Assembly (NCBI GenBank): GCA_000720535.1
Contig: JOAZ01000012.1
Span: 62,001-126,000 of the forward strand
DNA: 64,000 nt
Direction: 5' to 3'
DNA from: Streptomyces halstedii
GTDB taxonomy: Bacteria; Actinomycetota; Actinomycetes; Streptomycetales; Streptomycetaceae
The first letter of the stretch is position 1. Each line of letters starts with the position of its first letter. A program made the translations under genes and the position numbers. This document shows positions 50,123 through 58,389 of this stretch, in pieces. Under the pieces are notes generated by a model. The model did not search any database and had not been told where the DNA came from. It saw nothing but the letters and a program-made list of their open reading frames with translations.

Positions 50123-51847
50123 TTGCCGGCCGAACAGCCCGCCGCCGACCCGCCCCCGCCTTTTGACGTGGCGAAGGCGGCCGCCGTGATGCACGGCAGT
50201 CCGGCGGGCATGGCCGTGTTCGACACGAAGCTGCGCTACCTGTACGTGAACCCGGCACTCGAACGGCTCAACGGGCTCCCCGCCGCCGCACACCTGGGCC
50301 GGACCATCGAGGACGTGCTGCCCGAGCTCGATGTGGACGAGGACGTGCTGAAGGCGGTCCTGGCCGACGGCAAGTCCCGTGAGGCGATGTCCAGCGGCCG
50401 CACCTGGGCGACCGTCCCCGAGGGCGAGCGCTTCTGGCAGGGGGCGTACCACCGCCTGGAGGAGGAGGGGGAGGTACGCGGACTGGTCGGGGTCGTGCTG
50501 GAGGTCAGCGTCGCGCGCCACCAGCAGAAGGAGCTGGAGCGGGCCAGGCGCTACCTGACGCTCCTGGACACGGCGTCGGTCTCCATCGGCACGACGCTGG
50601 ACATGGACACCACCTGCCAGGAGCTCGCGGACTTCGTGGTGCCCGCGCTCGCCGACGCCGCCGTGGTCGAGGTCTTCCCGCCGGAGGTGGGCCACGTGGT
50701 CCGCAGACCGCCGGAGGGGGTGCTGAGGCTGCGCCGGGCGGCGATGGCCACGGGCCCGGGGATCCCGGACGTCACCGGCCAGTTCGGGGACCCGGGCGAG
50801 TACATCGACTACCAGGCGGACGCCGCCGTGCCGCGCTGCCTGGAGGCGAACCGGCCGGTGATCGAGAACCTCTTCAGCGACGAGCAGCTCGGCCGCTCCG
50901 CACCGACCCCGCACCGGGTGGCCGCCTACCGGGCCATCGGGCTGCACTCGGCCGTGGTCGTGCCGCTCACCACCCGGGGGCGGCCGCTGGGCGTCCTCGC
51001 CCTGGCACGGACCGGGGACTCACCCGTCTTCACCGAAAGCGGGGACGTGGTCATCGCCAGGGAACTGGCCTCCAGGGCCGCCGTCGACCTGGACCAGGCC
51101 CGCCGCTACGCGCACGAGCACACCATCGCCAAGGAGCTCCAGCGCTCGCTGCTCTCCGAACCGCAGGGGCTCCACCCCCATGTGCAGGTCGCGAGCCGCT
51201 ACCGGTCCGCCGAGGAGGGGGCGGTGGTGGGCGGCGACTGGTTCGACGTCATCTCCCTGCGCGACGGCCGGCACCTCAAGGCGATGGGCGACGTGATGGG
51301 ACACGGCGTCGAGGCGGCGGTCGCGATGAGCCACTACCGGTCGATCCTGCGTGCCGTGGCCGAGGACGACATGGAGCCGCACCGCATCCTGACGCGCCTC
51401 GACGAGGCGGTGGGACGCTCCGGCGTGGACCGGGCGGCCACCTGCCTGCTCGCGGTGGTCGACCGGCTCGGCGGCACGTGCCGGATGGCGAGCGCCGGAC
51501 ATCTGCCGCCGGTCTTCATCGAGCCGGGCGCCGCGCACGCCCGTGTGATCAGCATGCCCGTCGGGCCGCCGCTGGGCACCGGCTTCGGCGAGTACGTCAC
51601 GACGGCCGTCCCGTGCGGGCCGGGCACCGTGCTCTTCATGTACACCGACGGCCTGGTGGAGCGGCGCGGCGAGGACATCGACGTGTCGGTGGGGCGGCTG
51701 GCGGGTCTCACGATGCCCACGAGCGGGCTGCTGGAAGACCTCCTGGACGAGGCCCTGGACCGGTTCGGGGAGGACGCTGAGGACGACATCGCGATGCTCG
51801 CGTCGCGGATCCACGAAGGAGTGCCGCCCCTCGGCGGCGACGACTGA
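50123..51847 (+). CDS. PAS-GAF-SpoIIE serine phosphatase
   Basis: A 574-residue cytosolic PP2C-type regulator. PAS about 18-130 (MAVFDTKLRYLYVNPALERL), GAF about 145-310, SpoIIE phosphatase about 330-560 with GGDWFDV and MGDVMGHG metal motifs and an EDDIAMLASR end. Unlike the protein at 6490-8613 it has no C-terminal kinase-like ATPase. The start is TTG, preceded by CTGGAGG, the only convincing site. It probably dephosphorylates an anti-anti-sigma factor encoded elsewhere. Confidence 0.92.
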   Translation: MPAEQPAADPPPPFDVAKAAAVMHGSPAGMAVFDTKLRYLYVNPALERLNGLPAAAHLGRTIEDVLPELDVDEDVLKAVLADGKSREAMSSGRTWATVPEGERFWQGAYHRLEEEGEVRGLVGVVLEVSVARHQQKELERARRYLTLLDTASVSIGTTLDMDTTCQELADFVVPALADAAVVEVFPPEVGHVVRRPPEGVLRLRRAAMATGPGIPDVTGQFGDPGEYIDYQADAAVPRCLEANRPVIENLFSDEQLGRSAPTPHRVAAYRAIGLHSAVVVPLTTRGRPLGVLALARTGDSPVFTESGDVVIARELASRAAVDLDQARRYAHEHTIAKELQRSLLSEPQGLHPHVQVASRYRSAEEGAVVGGDWFDVISLRDGRHLKAMGDVMGHGVEAAVAMSHYRSILRAVAEDDMEPHRILTRLDEAVGRSGVDRAATCLLAVVDRLGGTCRMASAGHLPPVFIEPGAAHARVISMPVGPPLGTGFGEYVTTAVPCGPGTVLFMYTDGLVERRGEDIDVSVGRLAGLTMPTSGLLEDLLDEALDRFGEDAEDDIAMLASRIHEGVPPLGGDD

Positions 51848-51905
51848 CCGCGGCCCGGCCTTGCGCCGGGGCCCGTTGTCAGTGGCGGCTGAGAGCATCG
51901 GCGGC

Positions 51906-52349
51906 ATGGAACCTCTTCTCCTCACCGACATCGAAGCGGCCGTCCGCAGCGGTTGGGACGCCGACACCACCACCCCCGCGCACCGGCCGCACTGGGACCC
52001 CGCCAACCCTGCCCGGGACCAGTGCGGGGTCACCGCCATGGTGCTCAACGACCTGCTGGGCGGCCAGTTGATCCGGGGTGAGGTGCTGGTCGACGGCGAG
52101 CAGGTGGACTATCACTGGTGGAACCGCCTGGGCATGGGCGTGGACATCGACCTGACGCGCGAGCAGTTCGCGGCGCACGAACACGTGGTGGGCGGGACGG
52201 TGATCGAGCGTCCGGCGGAGTTCACGCGCCTGCGCGAGGAGTACGAGCTGCTGCGCGACCGGGTGCTGGAGCGGTTGCGGGGGCGCATACCGGAGGCGGG
52301 CGCGGACACGGGCGAGGGCAAGGGCACGGGCATGGGACGTACGGCCTGA
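51906..52349 (+). CDS. YunG-like protein
   Basis: A 147-residue soluble protein resembling the YunG family: DQCGVTAMVLNDLLGG, VDYHWWNRLGMGVDIDLTREQF. The conserved Cys, His and Asp would suit a papain-like (NlpC/transglutaminase-like) fold, but this is inference. The C-terminal ~18 residues are Gly/Glu-rich. No clear Shine-Dalgarno precedes ATG 51906. Its stop lies in a hairpin shared with the convergent GNAT gene. Confidence 0.75.
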   Translation: MEPLLLTDIEAAVRSGWDADTTTPAHRPHWDPANPARDQCGVTAMVLNDLLGGQLIRGEVLVDGEQVDYHWWNRLGMGVDIDLTREQFAAHEHVVGGTVIERPAEFTRLREEYELLRDRVLERLRGRIPEAGADTGEGKGTGMGRTA

Positions 52350-52372
52350 GCGCGGCACGGTCCCGCGCGCTC
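52348..52372. terminator. short hairpin over both convergent stop codons
   Basis: GAGCGCG (52348-52354) pairs with CGCGCTC (52366-52372), spanning the ends of the YunG-like and GNAT genes. Confidence 0.5.
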
Positions 52373-53219
52373 AGCCCAGTTCGAGGCTGGTGATGCCGAA
52401 GACGCCCGCCCGGTCGAACTCCGGGACCGGCCCCGTGTACATCCGCGCGGTGTCGAACGACGGGGTGAGGCCGAGCTGTTCCGCGAGGCGGACGGCCGCC
52501 GGATTGACGTCCGGCACGTCGATCGCCACGGGCACGTCCGGCGTTTTGGACGCCAGCGCGCTCACCAGCGTGGCGGCCACCTCCGGGGAGTCCGCGTGCA
52601 CGGGCCCGATCCGGGAGGCCTCGCGGCAGGCGCGCAGCACGGCGAACCCGGCGACTTCACCGTCCTGGAGTGCGGCCAGCGCGGTGCGCCGGGGCGCGGT
52701 GATCCAGGGGGCCAGGAAGCTGTCGCGCGGCTCGGGGAAGAACCGGCGGTCGTAGGCGGCCAGCCGTACGAAGGGCAGGGCGCGGGCGTCGGTGAGGGTC
52801 ACCCCGGCGGGCGGGGTGATCCCGGCGGGCACCACGCCCTCGTACCGCGCGTTGCCCCAGGCCCTGCGGAAGCCGGAGCGGCGGTAGTTGTCCTGCTGCG
52901 CGGGCACGCCGTCGAGACCGACGACGCGCCCCGCCAGCCGGGCGGTGCCGGCCTGCCAGGTGCGCAGCCCGTACCCCCTGCCCCGCAGCGACGGGCGGGT
53001 CAGATAGAAGCCGAGAAAACCGAAGGAGCCGCCGTAGCGCACCACGGAGACGGAGGTGACGGGCTCGCCGTCGAGGCGGCCGATCAGGAAGCCGTGCGGG
53101 TCGGCGCCGAAGAAGGCGTGCCCGTCGTCGAGCCCGGGGTTCCAGCCCTCGTCATGGGCCCAGTCGCCCAGCATCGTGATGTCGTCGGCGCTCGCGGTGG
53201 TGATCTCGAAGTTCGGCAC
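52371..53219 (-). CDS. GNAT-family N-acetyltransferase, tandem type
   Basis: A 282-residue acetyltransferase. The N-terminal GNAT domain (about 1-135) has the acetyl-CoA motif RPSLRGRGYGLRTW; the C-terminal half (about 140-282) looks like a second GNAT domain with AGFAVLRACREASRIGPV and ending MYTGPVPEF. The two-domain form is common in actinobacteria; the substrate is unknown. GTG 53219 has no Shine-Dalgarno; a TAGTGCT element 6-7 nt upstream may indicate leaderless translation. Confidence 0.88.
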   Translation of the reverse strand: MPNFEITTASADDITMLGDWAHDEGWNPGLDDGHAFFGADPHGFLIGRLDGEPVTSVSVVRYGGSFGFLGFYLTRPSLRGRGYGLRTWQAGTARLAGRVVGLDGVPAQQDNYRRSGFRRAWGNARYEGVVPAGITPPAGVTLTDARALPFVRLAAYDRRFFPEPRDSFLAPWITAPRRTALAALQDGEVAGFAVLRACREASRIGPVHADSPEVAATLVSALASKTPDVPVAIDVPDVNPAAVRLAEQLGLTPSFDTARMYTGPVPEFDRAGVFGITSLELG

Positions 53220-53256
53220 GGCTCAGCACTACCCCGCGCCCGGCCCATTCATGGGG

Positions 53257-53475
53257 TCACCGCGCGGGCTCCTGGGAGCGCCCGCGCAGCCGGCGCAGCA
53301 CGAGCAGGGCCGAGGTGATCAGGGGCAGCAGTCCGGCCACGGTGTTGAGGACGGTGAGGGCGTCCTGCGTGCCCCTGGCCCGCCGCACCTGCTTGACCGT
53401 GCGGACGATGGCGAGTGCGCTGCCGCCCAGGTTCAGGGCCAGTCCGACCTTGGAGTTCTTCGGTGACGTGGGCAT
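53257..53475 (-). CDS. small membrane-associated protein of unknown function
   Basis: A 72-residue basic protein with a central amphipathic or short hydrophobic region (GLALNLGGSALAIV) and a clearer membrane helix (about 43-61: VAGLLPLITSALLVL), and an Arg-rich end. ATG 53475 has a textbook ribosome site (AGGAGG), which supports a real gene. No family is recognised. Confidence 0.7.
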   Translation of the reverse strand: MPTSPKNSKVGLALNLGGSALAIVRTVKQVRRARGTQDALTVLNTVAGLLPLITSALLVLRRLRGRSQEPAR

Positions 53476-53610
53476 CTGTCGTACCTCCTGGTACGTGCAT
53501 GTGCCTGCGGGACCCCTCGCTCCACGTAACCGGCTCCCGGACGGGTCCGCAATCGGGGGCTCGCGGAAGCGCGTGGGGGCGCGTGACGGACGCTCTCACG
53601 CCCAGTGCCC

Positions 53611-53658
53611 CGTCTCTCACCGTCTCTCGTCTCTCACCGTCCCCCGTCTCTCACCGTC
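53611..53658. repeat. three 14-bp repeats with 17-bp period
   Basis: CGTCTCTCACCGTC is repeated exactly at 53611, 53628 and 53645, downstream of the membrane-protein gene on the minus strand. Confidence 0.85.
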
Positions 53659-53690
53659 CCTCGCTTCTTGTTGCTTTCGTCCACCACCGC

Positions 53691-55109
53691 TCACCACCCG
53701 GTCCACAGCAGATGGTTGATCAGCAGGGCCACGGCCGCCTGCCCGGCCAGCCAGCCGCGCGTCCCGCGCCCCGGAAGGAGCGCGGCGGCGGGCAGCAGCC
53801 ACAGCACGAAGGGCTGCCAGATGCGTTCGGTCTCCGCCTTGCTCATCCCGGAGAGGTCCGCGAGGGCGAGCGCCAGCAGCGCCGCCAGGACCAGCAGGGC
53901 CGCGCACTGCTCGGCGGTGGCCGTGGCGGTGCCCCGGCCGGGGCCGAGGGCGCGCGCGGCTCCCGGAGCCCGGGTGGCGGCCCGGCGCAGCCCGGCGACG
54001 GTGGCGAGACCGGCGGCGAGGGTGGCGCAGGCCAGGTTGCCCCAGACCCAGTAGGCGTACGGGCGGACGCCGCCCGCGCCCTGGTAGTAGCGCTCGACCA
54101 GCAGGTGGTACCCCTCCCACCAGTTGAAACCCGCCACGGTGAAGGCGACGGGCACCACCAGCGCGCCGAGGAGGAACGGCGGCACCGGGCGCGCGGACCG
54201 GGCGAGGACGAGCACGGCGAGCAGGATGACCGCGACGAGCGTCAGACCGTAACTGAGGTAGCACGTCACCCCGAACAGCAGCCCGGAGCCCAGCGCGGCG
54301 GCCGCCGGGCGCCGGGCCGTCCCGGTCGCGGCCAGGGCGAGCAGGGCGACGGACCAGGCGGCCACCCCCGCGAAGTAGCCGTCGGCCGAGGTGCCCGTCC
54401 ACACGGCGAACGGGGCGAGCACGAGGAACGGGGCGGCGCGGCGGGCGAGGCGCTCGTCGGCCAGGGCGCGCAGGGCGACCAGGACGGCCACCACGCCGGA
54501 GCCGCCGAGGACGACGCACCAGACCCCGGCCCACGCCCCGCCCCCGAGCCCGATCCGGTCCAGGCCGACGAAGGTGAGCGTGGCCCCCGGCGGATGGCCC
54601 GCGACATGGGCGGGCCAGTTGCCCGGGGGGCCGATCACGATGTGGTCGGTGAAGCCGCGCAGGGCGGCGGGGACGTCGTCGAAGCGGTCGATGACCCGGA
54701 GGTACTCGTGCTTGGTGGTGAGCCTGCGGGCCACACCCCGGTCCCAGCCATCGATCAGGGCCAGCGAGAAGATCCAGGCCAGGGCGGCCGCCCACGCGCT
54801 GAGCAGCAACCGCCGCCAGGGCGTACGGGCCGCGAGCCCCGGCCCGTACGCGAGGACGGCGACGGCCACGGCCACGGCGGCCGGGGTGCCGGGTCCCACG
54901 TGCGGGTCCCAGGAGGCCAGCAGCGGCGGCCAGTGGACCTGGAGGCTGCCGTTCGCGTCCTGGACCGCCCGGCCGACGACCACCGCCACGACCACCAGCA
55001 GGATCCCCGCGGCGGCCGCCGCCAGATCCCGGCGCCGCCCGCCGGGTTCGTCGGGGCCGGCGGGTTCCTCGGGGGTACGGACGGGGTCACCGCGCTCCTC
55101 GGTCTTCAC
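53691..55109 (-). CDS. polytopic membrane protein, possible GT-C glycosyltransferase
   Basis: A 472-residue integral membrane protein with about 11-12 hydrophobic helices. A large loop after the first helix contains VHWPPLLASWDPHVGP, and acidic residues follow the second and third helices (LIDGWDRGVARRL). The topology recalls lipid-linked GT-C glycosyl or mannosyl transferases, but I see no diagnostic motif. GTG 55109 has TAGCCT 6 nt upstream, so a leaderless message is predicted. It borders a cluster of sugar-related genes, which adds weak support for a glycan role. Confidence 0.72.
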   Translation of the reverse strand: MKTEERGDPVRTPEEPAGPDEPGGRRRDLAAAAAGILLVVVAVVVGRAVQDANGSLQVHWPPLLASWDPHVGPGTPAAVAVAVAVLAYGPGLAARTPWRRLLLSAWAAALAWIFSLALIDGWDRGVARRLTTKHEYLRVIDRFDDVPAALRGFTDHIVIGPPGNWPAHVAGHPPGATLTFVGLDRIGLGGGAWAGVWCVVLGGSGVVAVLVALRALADERLARRAAPFLVLAPFAVWTGTSADGYFAGVAAWSVALLALAATGTARRPAAAALGSGLLFGVTCYLSYGLTLVAVILLAVLVLARSARPVPPFLLGALVVPVAFTVAGFNWWEGYHLLVERYYQGAGGVRPYAYWVWGNLACATLAAGLATVAGLRRAATRAPGAARALGPGRGTATATAEQCAALLVLAALLALALADLSGMSKAETERIWQPFVLWLLPAAALLPGRGTRGWLAGQAAVALLINHLLWTGW

Positions 55110-55115
55110 GCCGGC

Positions 55116-55121
55116 AGGCTA
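55116..55121 (-). promoter_or_regulatory. -10 box TAGCCT, predicted leaderless promoter
   Basis: TAGCCT on the minus strand is 6 nt before the GTG start at 55109. No Shine-Dalgarno is present. Confidence 0.5.
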
Positions 55122-55187
55122 TGCACCCGGCGGGCGCCGAGACCGGTACGACGCCGGGGTGTCACACGGCCGCCGGATGGCCTGGGG

Positions 55188-55261
55188 CGCCGGATGCCCC
55201 GGGCCCGCCGGGCTTCGCCACACCCCGGGCCGCCGGATGCCCCCGCCCGCCGGGCTTCGCC
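55188..55261. repeat. degenerate 43-bp repeat in a divergent intergenic region
   Basis: CGCCGGATGCCCC...GCCCGCCGGGCTTCGCC occurs at 55188 and 55231, with further CGCCGGAT fragments on both sides. It resembles common Streptomyces extragenic GC palindromes. Confidence 0.6.
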
Positions 55262-55371
55262 GGGCCCCCAGGCCGCCGGATCCCGCCCGCCCGCCGCCCC
55301 GCGATACGGCCTGCGGAGGGACGTCGGCTCCCGTCCCGGAGTCGTACACCCTCCGCGACCGCGTCCCCGCA

Positions 55372-55377
55372 TAACGT
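55372..55377 (+). promoter_or_regulatory. -10 box TAACGT, predicted leaderless promoter
   Basis: TAACGT lies 6 nt before ATG 55384, with no Shine-Dalgarno. Confidence 0.5.
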
Positions 55378-55383
55378 CGGCCC

Positions 55384-56652
55384 ATGGGCGATCCACCACG
55401 TCGGACGGCCCGTGCGCGGCTCCGCGCACGGGCCGTTCCCCCGAATCCCGCTTTCTGGCGCAGCCCGGTGCGCGGGGTCAGGTTCACCGCGGTGCTCGGG
55501 CTCGTGCTCCTCGCCGGGATCACGGTGGTGTTCGTGACCGGCCTGCTGTCCTACGCGGCGTACAACCCCGACCTCGCGGCGGTCAACGACAAGACCCCGG
55601 AGAAGGGCTGGCTGGGCTTCTACCTCTTCGCCTGGCCCACCGGGCCCCACTGGCTGTACCGGCTGACCCAGGGGCTGCACGTCACCGTGGGCGTCGTCCT
55701 CGTCCCCGTGGTGCTGGCCAAGCTCTGGTCGGTGATCCCGAAGCTCTTCGCGCTGCCCCCGGCCGCGTCCCCGGCGCGCGCCCTGGAGCGGATCTCGCTG
55801 CTCCTGCTGGTGGGCGGGGTGCTGTTCGAACTCGTGACGGGCGTACTGAACATCCAGCTGGAGTACCTGTTCCCCGGGTCGTTCTATCCGCTGCACTTCT
55901 ACGGGGCGTGGGTCTTCATGGCCGCGTTCCTCGCGCACGTCGGGCTGAAGCTGCCCCGGGCCCTGCGCATCCTGCGCCACGGCGTCATCCGCCCGGACAC
56001 CGACGAACTCGCCTCTCCCGCCCCGGCGGAACCGACCGTCTCCCGGCGCGGGGCGCTCGCCGTGGTCGGTGCCGGATCGCTGCTCCTGCTGATCACCACG
56101 GGGGGCCGCAGCTTCGACGGAGCGCCGAGGCGCCTCGCGCTGCTCACCCCGCGCGGCGGCGCCGAGCCGGGCAGCGGCCCCGACGGCTTCCAGATCAACA
56201 AGACGGCCGCGTCGGTGGGCGTCACCGCGGCGGACACCGGTGACCGGTGGCGGCTCGTCCTCGTCGGACCGGCCGGGGAGTTCCGCCTCACCCGGGCGCA
56301 CCTGCTCGCCATGGACCAGTACGAAGCCGCGCTGCCCATCGCCTGTGTGGAGGGCTGGTCGACCTCCGACCAGCGGTGGCGCGGAGTGCGGCTGCGCGAC
56401 CTGGCCGTACGCGCGGGATACCCGGACGGGGCGGCCGACGTGCTGGTGGAGTCCGTGCAGCGCGCCGGGCCCTTCCGTACCGTCGCGCTCCGGGACAACC
56501 AGGTGCGCGACCCGCGCTCGCTGCTGGCCCTCCGCGTCAACGGTGCGGACCTCTCCCTGGACCACGGATATCCGGCGCGGGTGATCGTGCCCGCCGCGCC
56601 CGGGGTGATGAACACGAAATGGGTGACCCGCATGACCTTCGGAGGGCTGTGA
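55384..56652 (+). CDS. molybdopterin-dependent oxidoreductase with N-terminal cytochrome-b-like membrane domain
   Basis: A 422-residue fusion. The N-terminal half (about 30-200) has four membrane helices with His residues (H89, H99, H171, H185) suited to bind b-type haem. A linker (about 205-245) with SRRGALAVVGAGS and one more hydrophobic segment leads to a sulfite-oxidase-fold molybdopterin domain (about 265-422) whose Mo-ligand Cys is C321 in IACVEGWST. Electrons could pass between quinone and the Mo site, as in MsrPQ, here within one chain. A perfect 14-bp inverted repeat covers codons 8-18. The stop overlaps the next start. Confidence 0.85.
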   Translation: MGDPPRRTARARLRARAVPPNPAFWRSPVRGVRFTAVLGLVLLAGITVVFVTGLLSYAAYNPDLAAVNDKTPEKGWLGFYLFAWPTGPHWLYRLTQGLHVTVGVVLVPVVLAKLWSVIPKLFALPPAASPARALERISLLLLVGGVLFELVTGVLNIQLEYLFPGSFYPLHFYGAWVFMAAFLAHVGLKLPRALRILRHGVIRPDTDELASPAPAEPTVSRRGALAVVGAGSLLLLITTGGRSFDGAPRRLALLTPRGGAEPGSGPDGFQINKTAASVGVTAADTGDRWRLVLVGPAGEFRLTRAHLLAMDQYEAALPIACVEGWSTSDQRWRGVRLRDLAVRAGYPDGAADVLVESVQRAGPFRTVALRDNQVRDPRSLLALRVNGADLSLDHGYPARVIVPAAPGVMNTKWVTRMTFGGL

Positions 56653-57125
56653 TGCGCCTGCCGCGCCGCTGGTACGGGGCGGGGCCGCCGCACCTGGTCC
56701 TGATGGCCGCGTCGTTCGCGCTCGCGGGCTACGCCGGGGTGCGGCTGCTGGACGCCGGCGGCGACACCACCCTCGTGGTGCTCTGGTTCGTGGGCGCCGC
56801 GCTCGTCCACGACCTGGTGCTGCTGCCGCTGTACACGCTGGTGGACCGGGCCCTGTGCGGGCCGCCGGGACGCCGGAACGAGCTGGTGAACTTCGTCCGG
56901 GTGCCGGCCCTCCTGTCGGGACTGCTCCTGCTGCTCTGGTGGCCCCTGATCACCCGGCGGGCCACCCGCTACGAACCCGCGAGCGGCATGTCCCCCGACA
57001 GGTTCCTGGGCAACTGGCTGCTGATCACCGCGGTGCTGTTCGTCCTGTCGGCGCTCTGGCTCGCCGCGCGCACCGCCCGGTCCAGGCGCAGGGCGACGAA
57101 GGCACGGCCGCCGGACTCCCACTGA
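56652..57125 (+). CDS. four-TM membrane protein
   Basis: A 157-residue protein with four hydrophobic helices (about 13-30, 40-60, 78-98 and 118-140) and a basic tail. Family not recognised. ATG 56652 overlaps the stop of the molybdopterin oxidoreductase (TGATG) behind GGAGGG, so it is translationally coupled and may be an accessory membrane subunit. Its last 157 bp overlap the convergent methyltransferase gene. Confidence 0.75.
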   Translation: MRLPRRWYGAGPPHLVLMAASFALAGYAGVRLLDAGGDTTLVVLWFVGAALVHDLVLLPLYTLVDRALCGPPGRRNELVNFVRVPALLSGLLLLLWWPLITRRATRYEPASGMSPDRFLGNWLLITAVLFVLSALWLAARTARSRRRATKARPPDSH

Positions 57126-57748
57126 TCGGCGGGCCGCCAGCCCTGCCGCCGCGCGCGCCGGAGCAGGGCCGGCGTGCCCAGGCGCGCCCACGGGAAGGGG
57201 GCGGCGGCCGGTGCGCGGCCGTCGTCCAGCCGGACCCGTACGTGTTCGTCGACGTCCTGCGACGCGGTCTCGGCGATGAGGAGGCCGCCCGGGGCGAGCA
57301 GGACGGCGGTCCGGCGCAGCAGGGCGCCGGGATCCCCGCCGATGCCGATGTTGCCGTCGAGGAGCAGGGCGGTGCCCCAACGGCCCTCGCCGGGCAGCGG
57401 ATCGAAGACACTGCGGTGCAGCGCCGAGCCGCCGAGCCGCTGCGTGTGGTCGACGGCCGCCTCGCTGACGTCGATGCCCAGCGCGCGGTGCCCCCGGGCC
57501 GCGAGCGCGGAGACCAGCCGCCCGGGGCCGCAGCCGATGTCGATGACGGGGCCCTCGCAGCGGCGGAGCGCCGCGAGGTCCGTGGCGTCGGCGTCGCCGC
57601 ACCAGCGCTCGACGTCCAGCGGCAGCAGCCAGCCGTCCGTACGGCGCAGGAAGAGCGGGCCGCGGCCGGTGCGCAGGGCGTTCGCGTACGGGTCGGTGGC
57701 CCAGGCGGTGGGGCGTCCGGGGCCGGGGGGCGGCAGGGTGGTGCTCAT
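56969..57748 (-). CDS. class I SAM-dependent methyltransferase
   Basis: A 259-residue Rossmann-fold methyltransferase with motif I DIGCGPG (70-76), an acidic residue after the second strand (GIDVS) and LLAPGGLLIAET. Probably acts on a small molecule or sugar. ATG 57748 overlaps the stop of the DUF2064 gene (ATGA). The folded part ends near FVALRLDRAV; the last ~35 residues are read antisense to the membrane gene at 56652-57125 and have unusual Ser/Asn/Thr-rich composition, so the extension is probably incidental. Confidence 0.88.
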   Translation of the reverse strand: MSTTLPPPGPGRPTAWATDPYANALRTGRGPLFLRRTDGWLLPLDVERWCGDADATDLAALRRCEGPVIDIGCGPGRLVSALAARGHRALGIDVSEAAVDHTQRLGGSALHRSVFDPLPGEGRWGTALLLDGNIGIGGDPGALLRRTAVLLAPGGLLIAETASQDVDEHVRVRLDDGRAPAAAPFPWARLGTPALLRRARRQGWRPADQWESGGRAFVALRLDRAVRAASQSADRTNSTAVISSQLPRNLSGDMPLAGS

Positions 57749-58389
57749 CCGGCCACCGCCCCGGCCGACCGGGCGAGGACCGCGGCGAACTCGCCGTGCG
57801 GGGCCGCCGCGGCGACGTGTGCCGCGTCCTTGGCGTCGTCCACGTCACGCAGGAGCGGCAGATCGCGCACGGTGAGCCCGGCACCGGTCAGCCGGGCGCG
57901 CTGGAGCGCCCCGGTGCGGGGGAGCGACATCGGTACCCCGAGGACCAGCTCCGGGCGGGGCACGGCCAGCCCGAGCGCCCAGAAGCCGCCGTCCTCGGCC
58001 GGTCCGAACCAGGCGTCGCAGCCGTCCCAGCCGTCGTCGGACAGGGCGGGGGCCAGGTCGGCGGCGGTCAGCTGCGGCGTGTCCATGCCGATGAGGAGGG
58101 TGGGGCCGGCGCACTGGGCGAAGGCGGCCGCGATGCGTGCGTCCAGGCCGCCCGGCCCCTGCGGGCGTACCTCGATGCCCTCCGGCAGCCAGGGACCCGG
58201 CCGTCCCTCCAGGACGAGGACGCGGCGGCGGGCGGGCAGCGCGGACACGGTCCGCAGGGTGTCCGCGAGCGAGGCGGCGGCGATCCGCGCCGCCTCCTCG
58301 GGGCTGTACGGCGGGGTCAGCCGGGTCTTGACACGGCCGGGCACCGGTTCCTTGGCGATGACGAGCACCGTCGTCGGCCCCGGGCTCAC
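57745..58389 (-). CDS. DUF2064/TIGR04282-family nucleotidyl- or glycosyltransferase-like protein
   Basis: A 214-residue GT-A-like protein. It has the family N-terminus LVIAKEPVPGRVKTRLTPPYSPEEAA, then LIGMDTPQLT with a DxD-like acidic site, and FGPAEDGGFWALGL. Homologues lie in arsenosugar biosynthesis clusters and next to GT2 genes, but no arsenic genes occur here. GTG 58389 overlaps the upstream glycosyltransferase stop (GTGA) and its own stop overlaps the methyltransferase start, so the three proteins are made from one coupled operon. Confidence 0.88.
   Translation of the reverse strand: MSPGPTTVLVIAKEPVPGRVKTRLTPPYSPEEAARIAAASLADTLRTVSALPARRRVLVLEGRPGPWLPEGIEVRPQGPGGLDARIAAAFAQCAGPTLLIGMDTPQLTAADLAPALSDDGWDGCDAWFGPAEDGGFWALGLAVPRPELVLGVPMSLPRTGALQRARLTGAGLTVRDLPLLRDVDDAKDAAHVAAAAPHGEFAAVLARSAGAVAG

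Noticed and set aside
53257..53475. Toxin-antitoxin component or phage holin for the 72-residue membrane protein
   Set aside because: No partner gene, lysis gene or phage context is adjacent; only a small membrane protein can be claimed.
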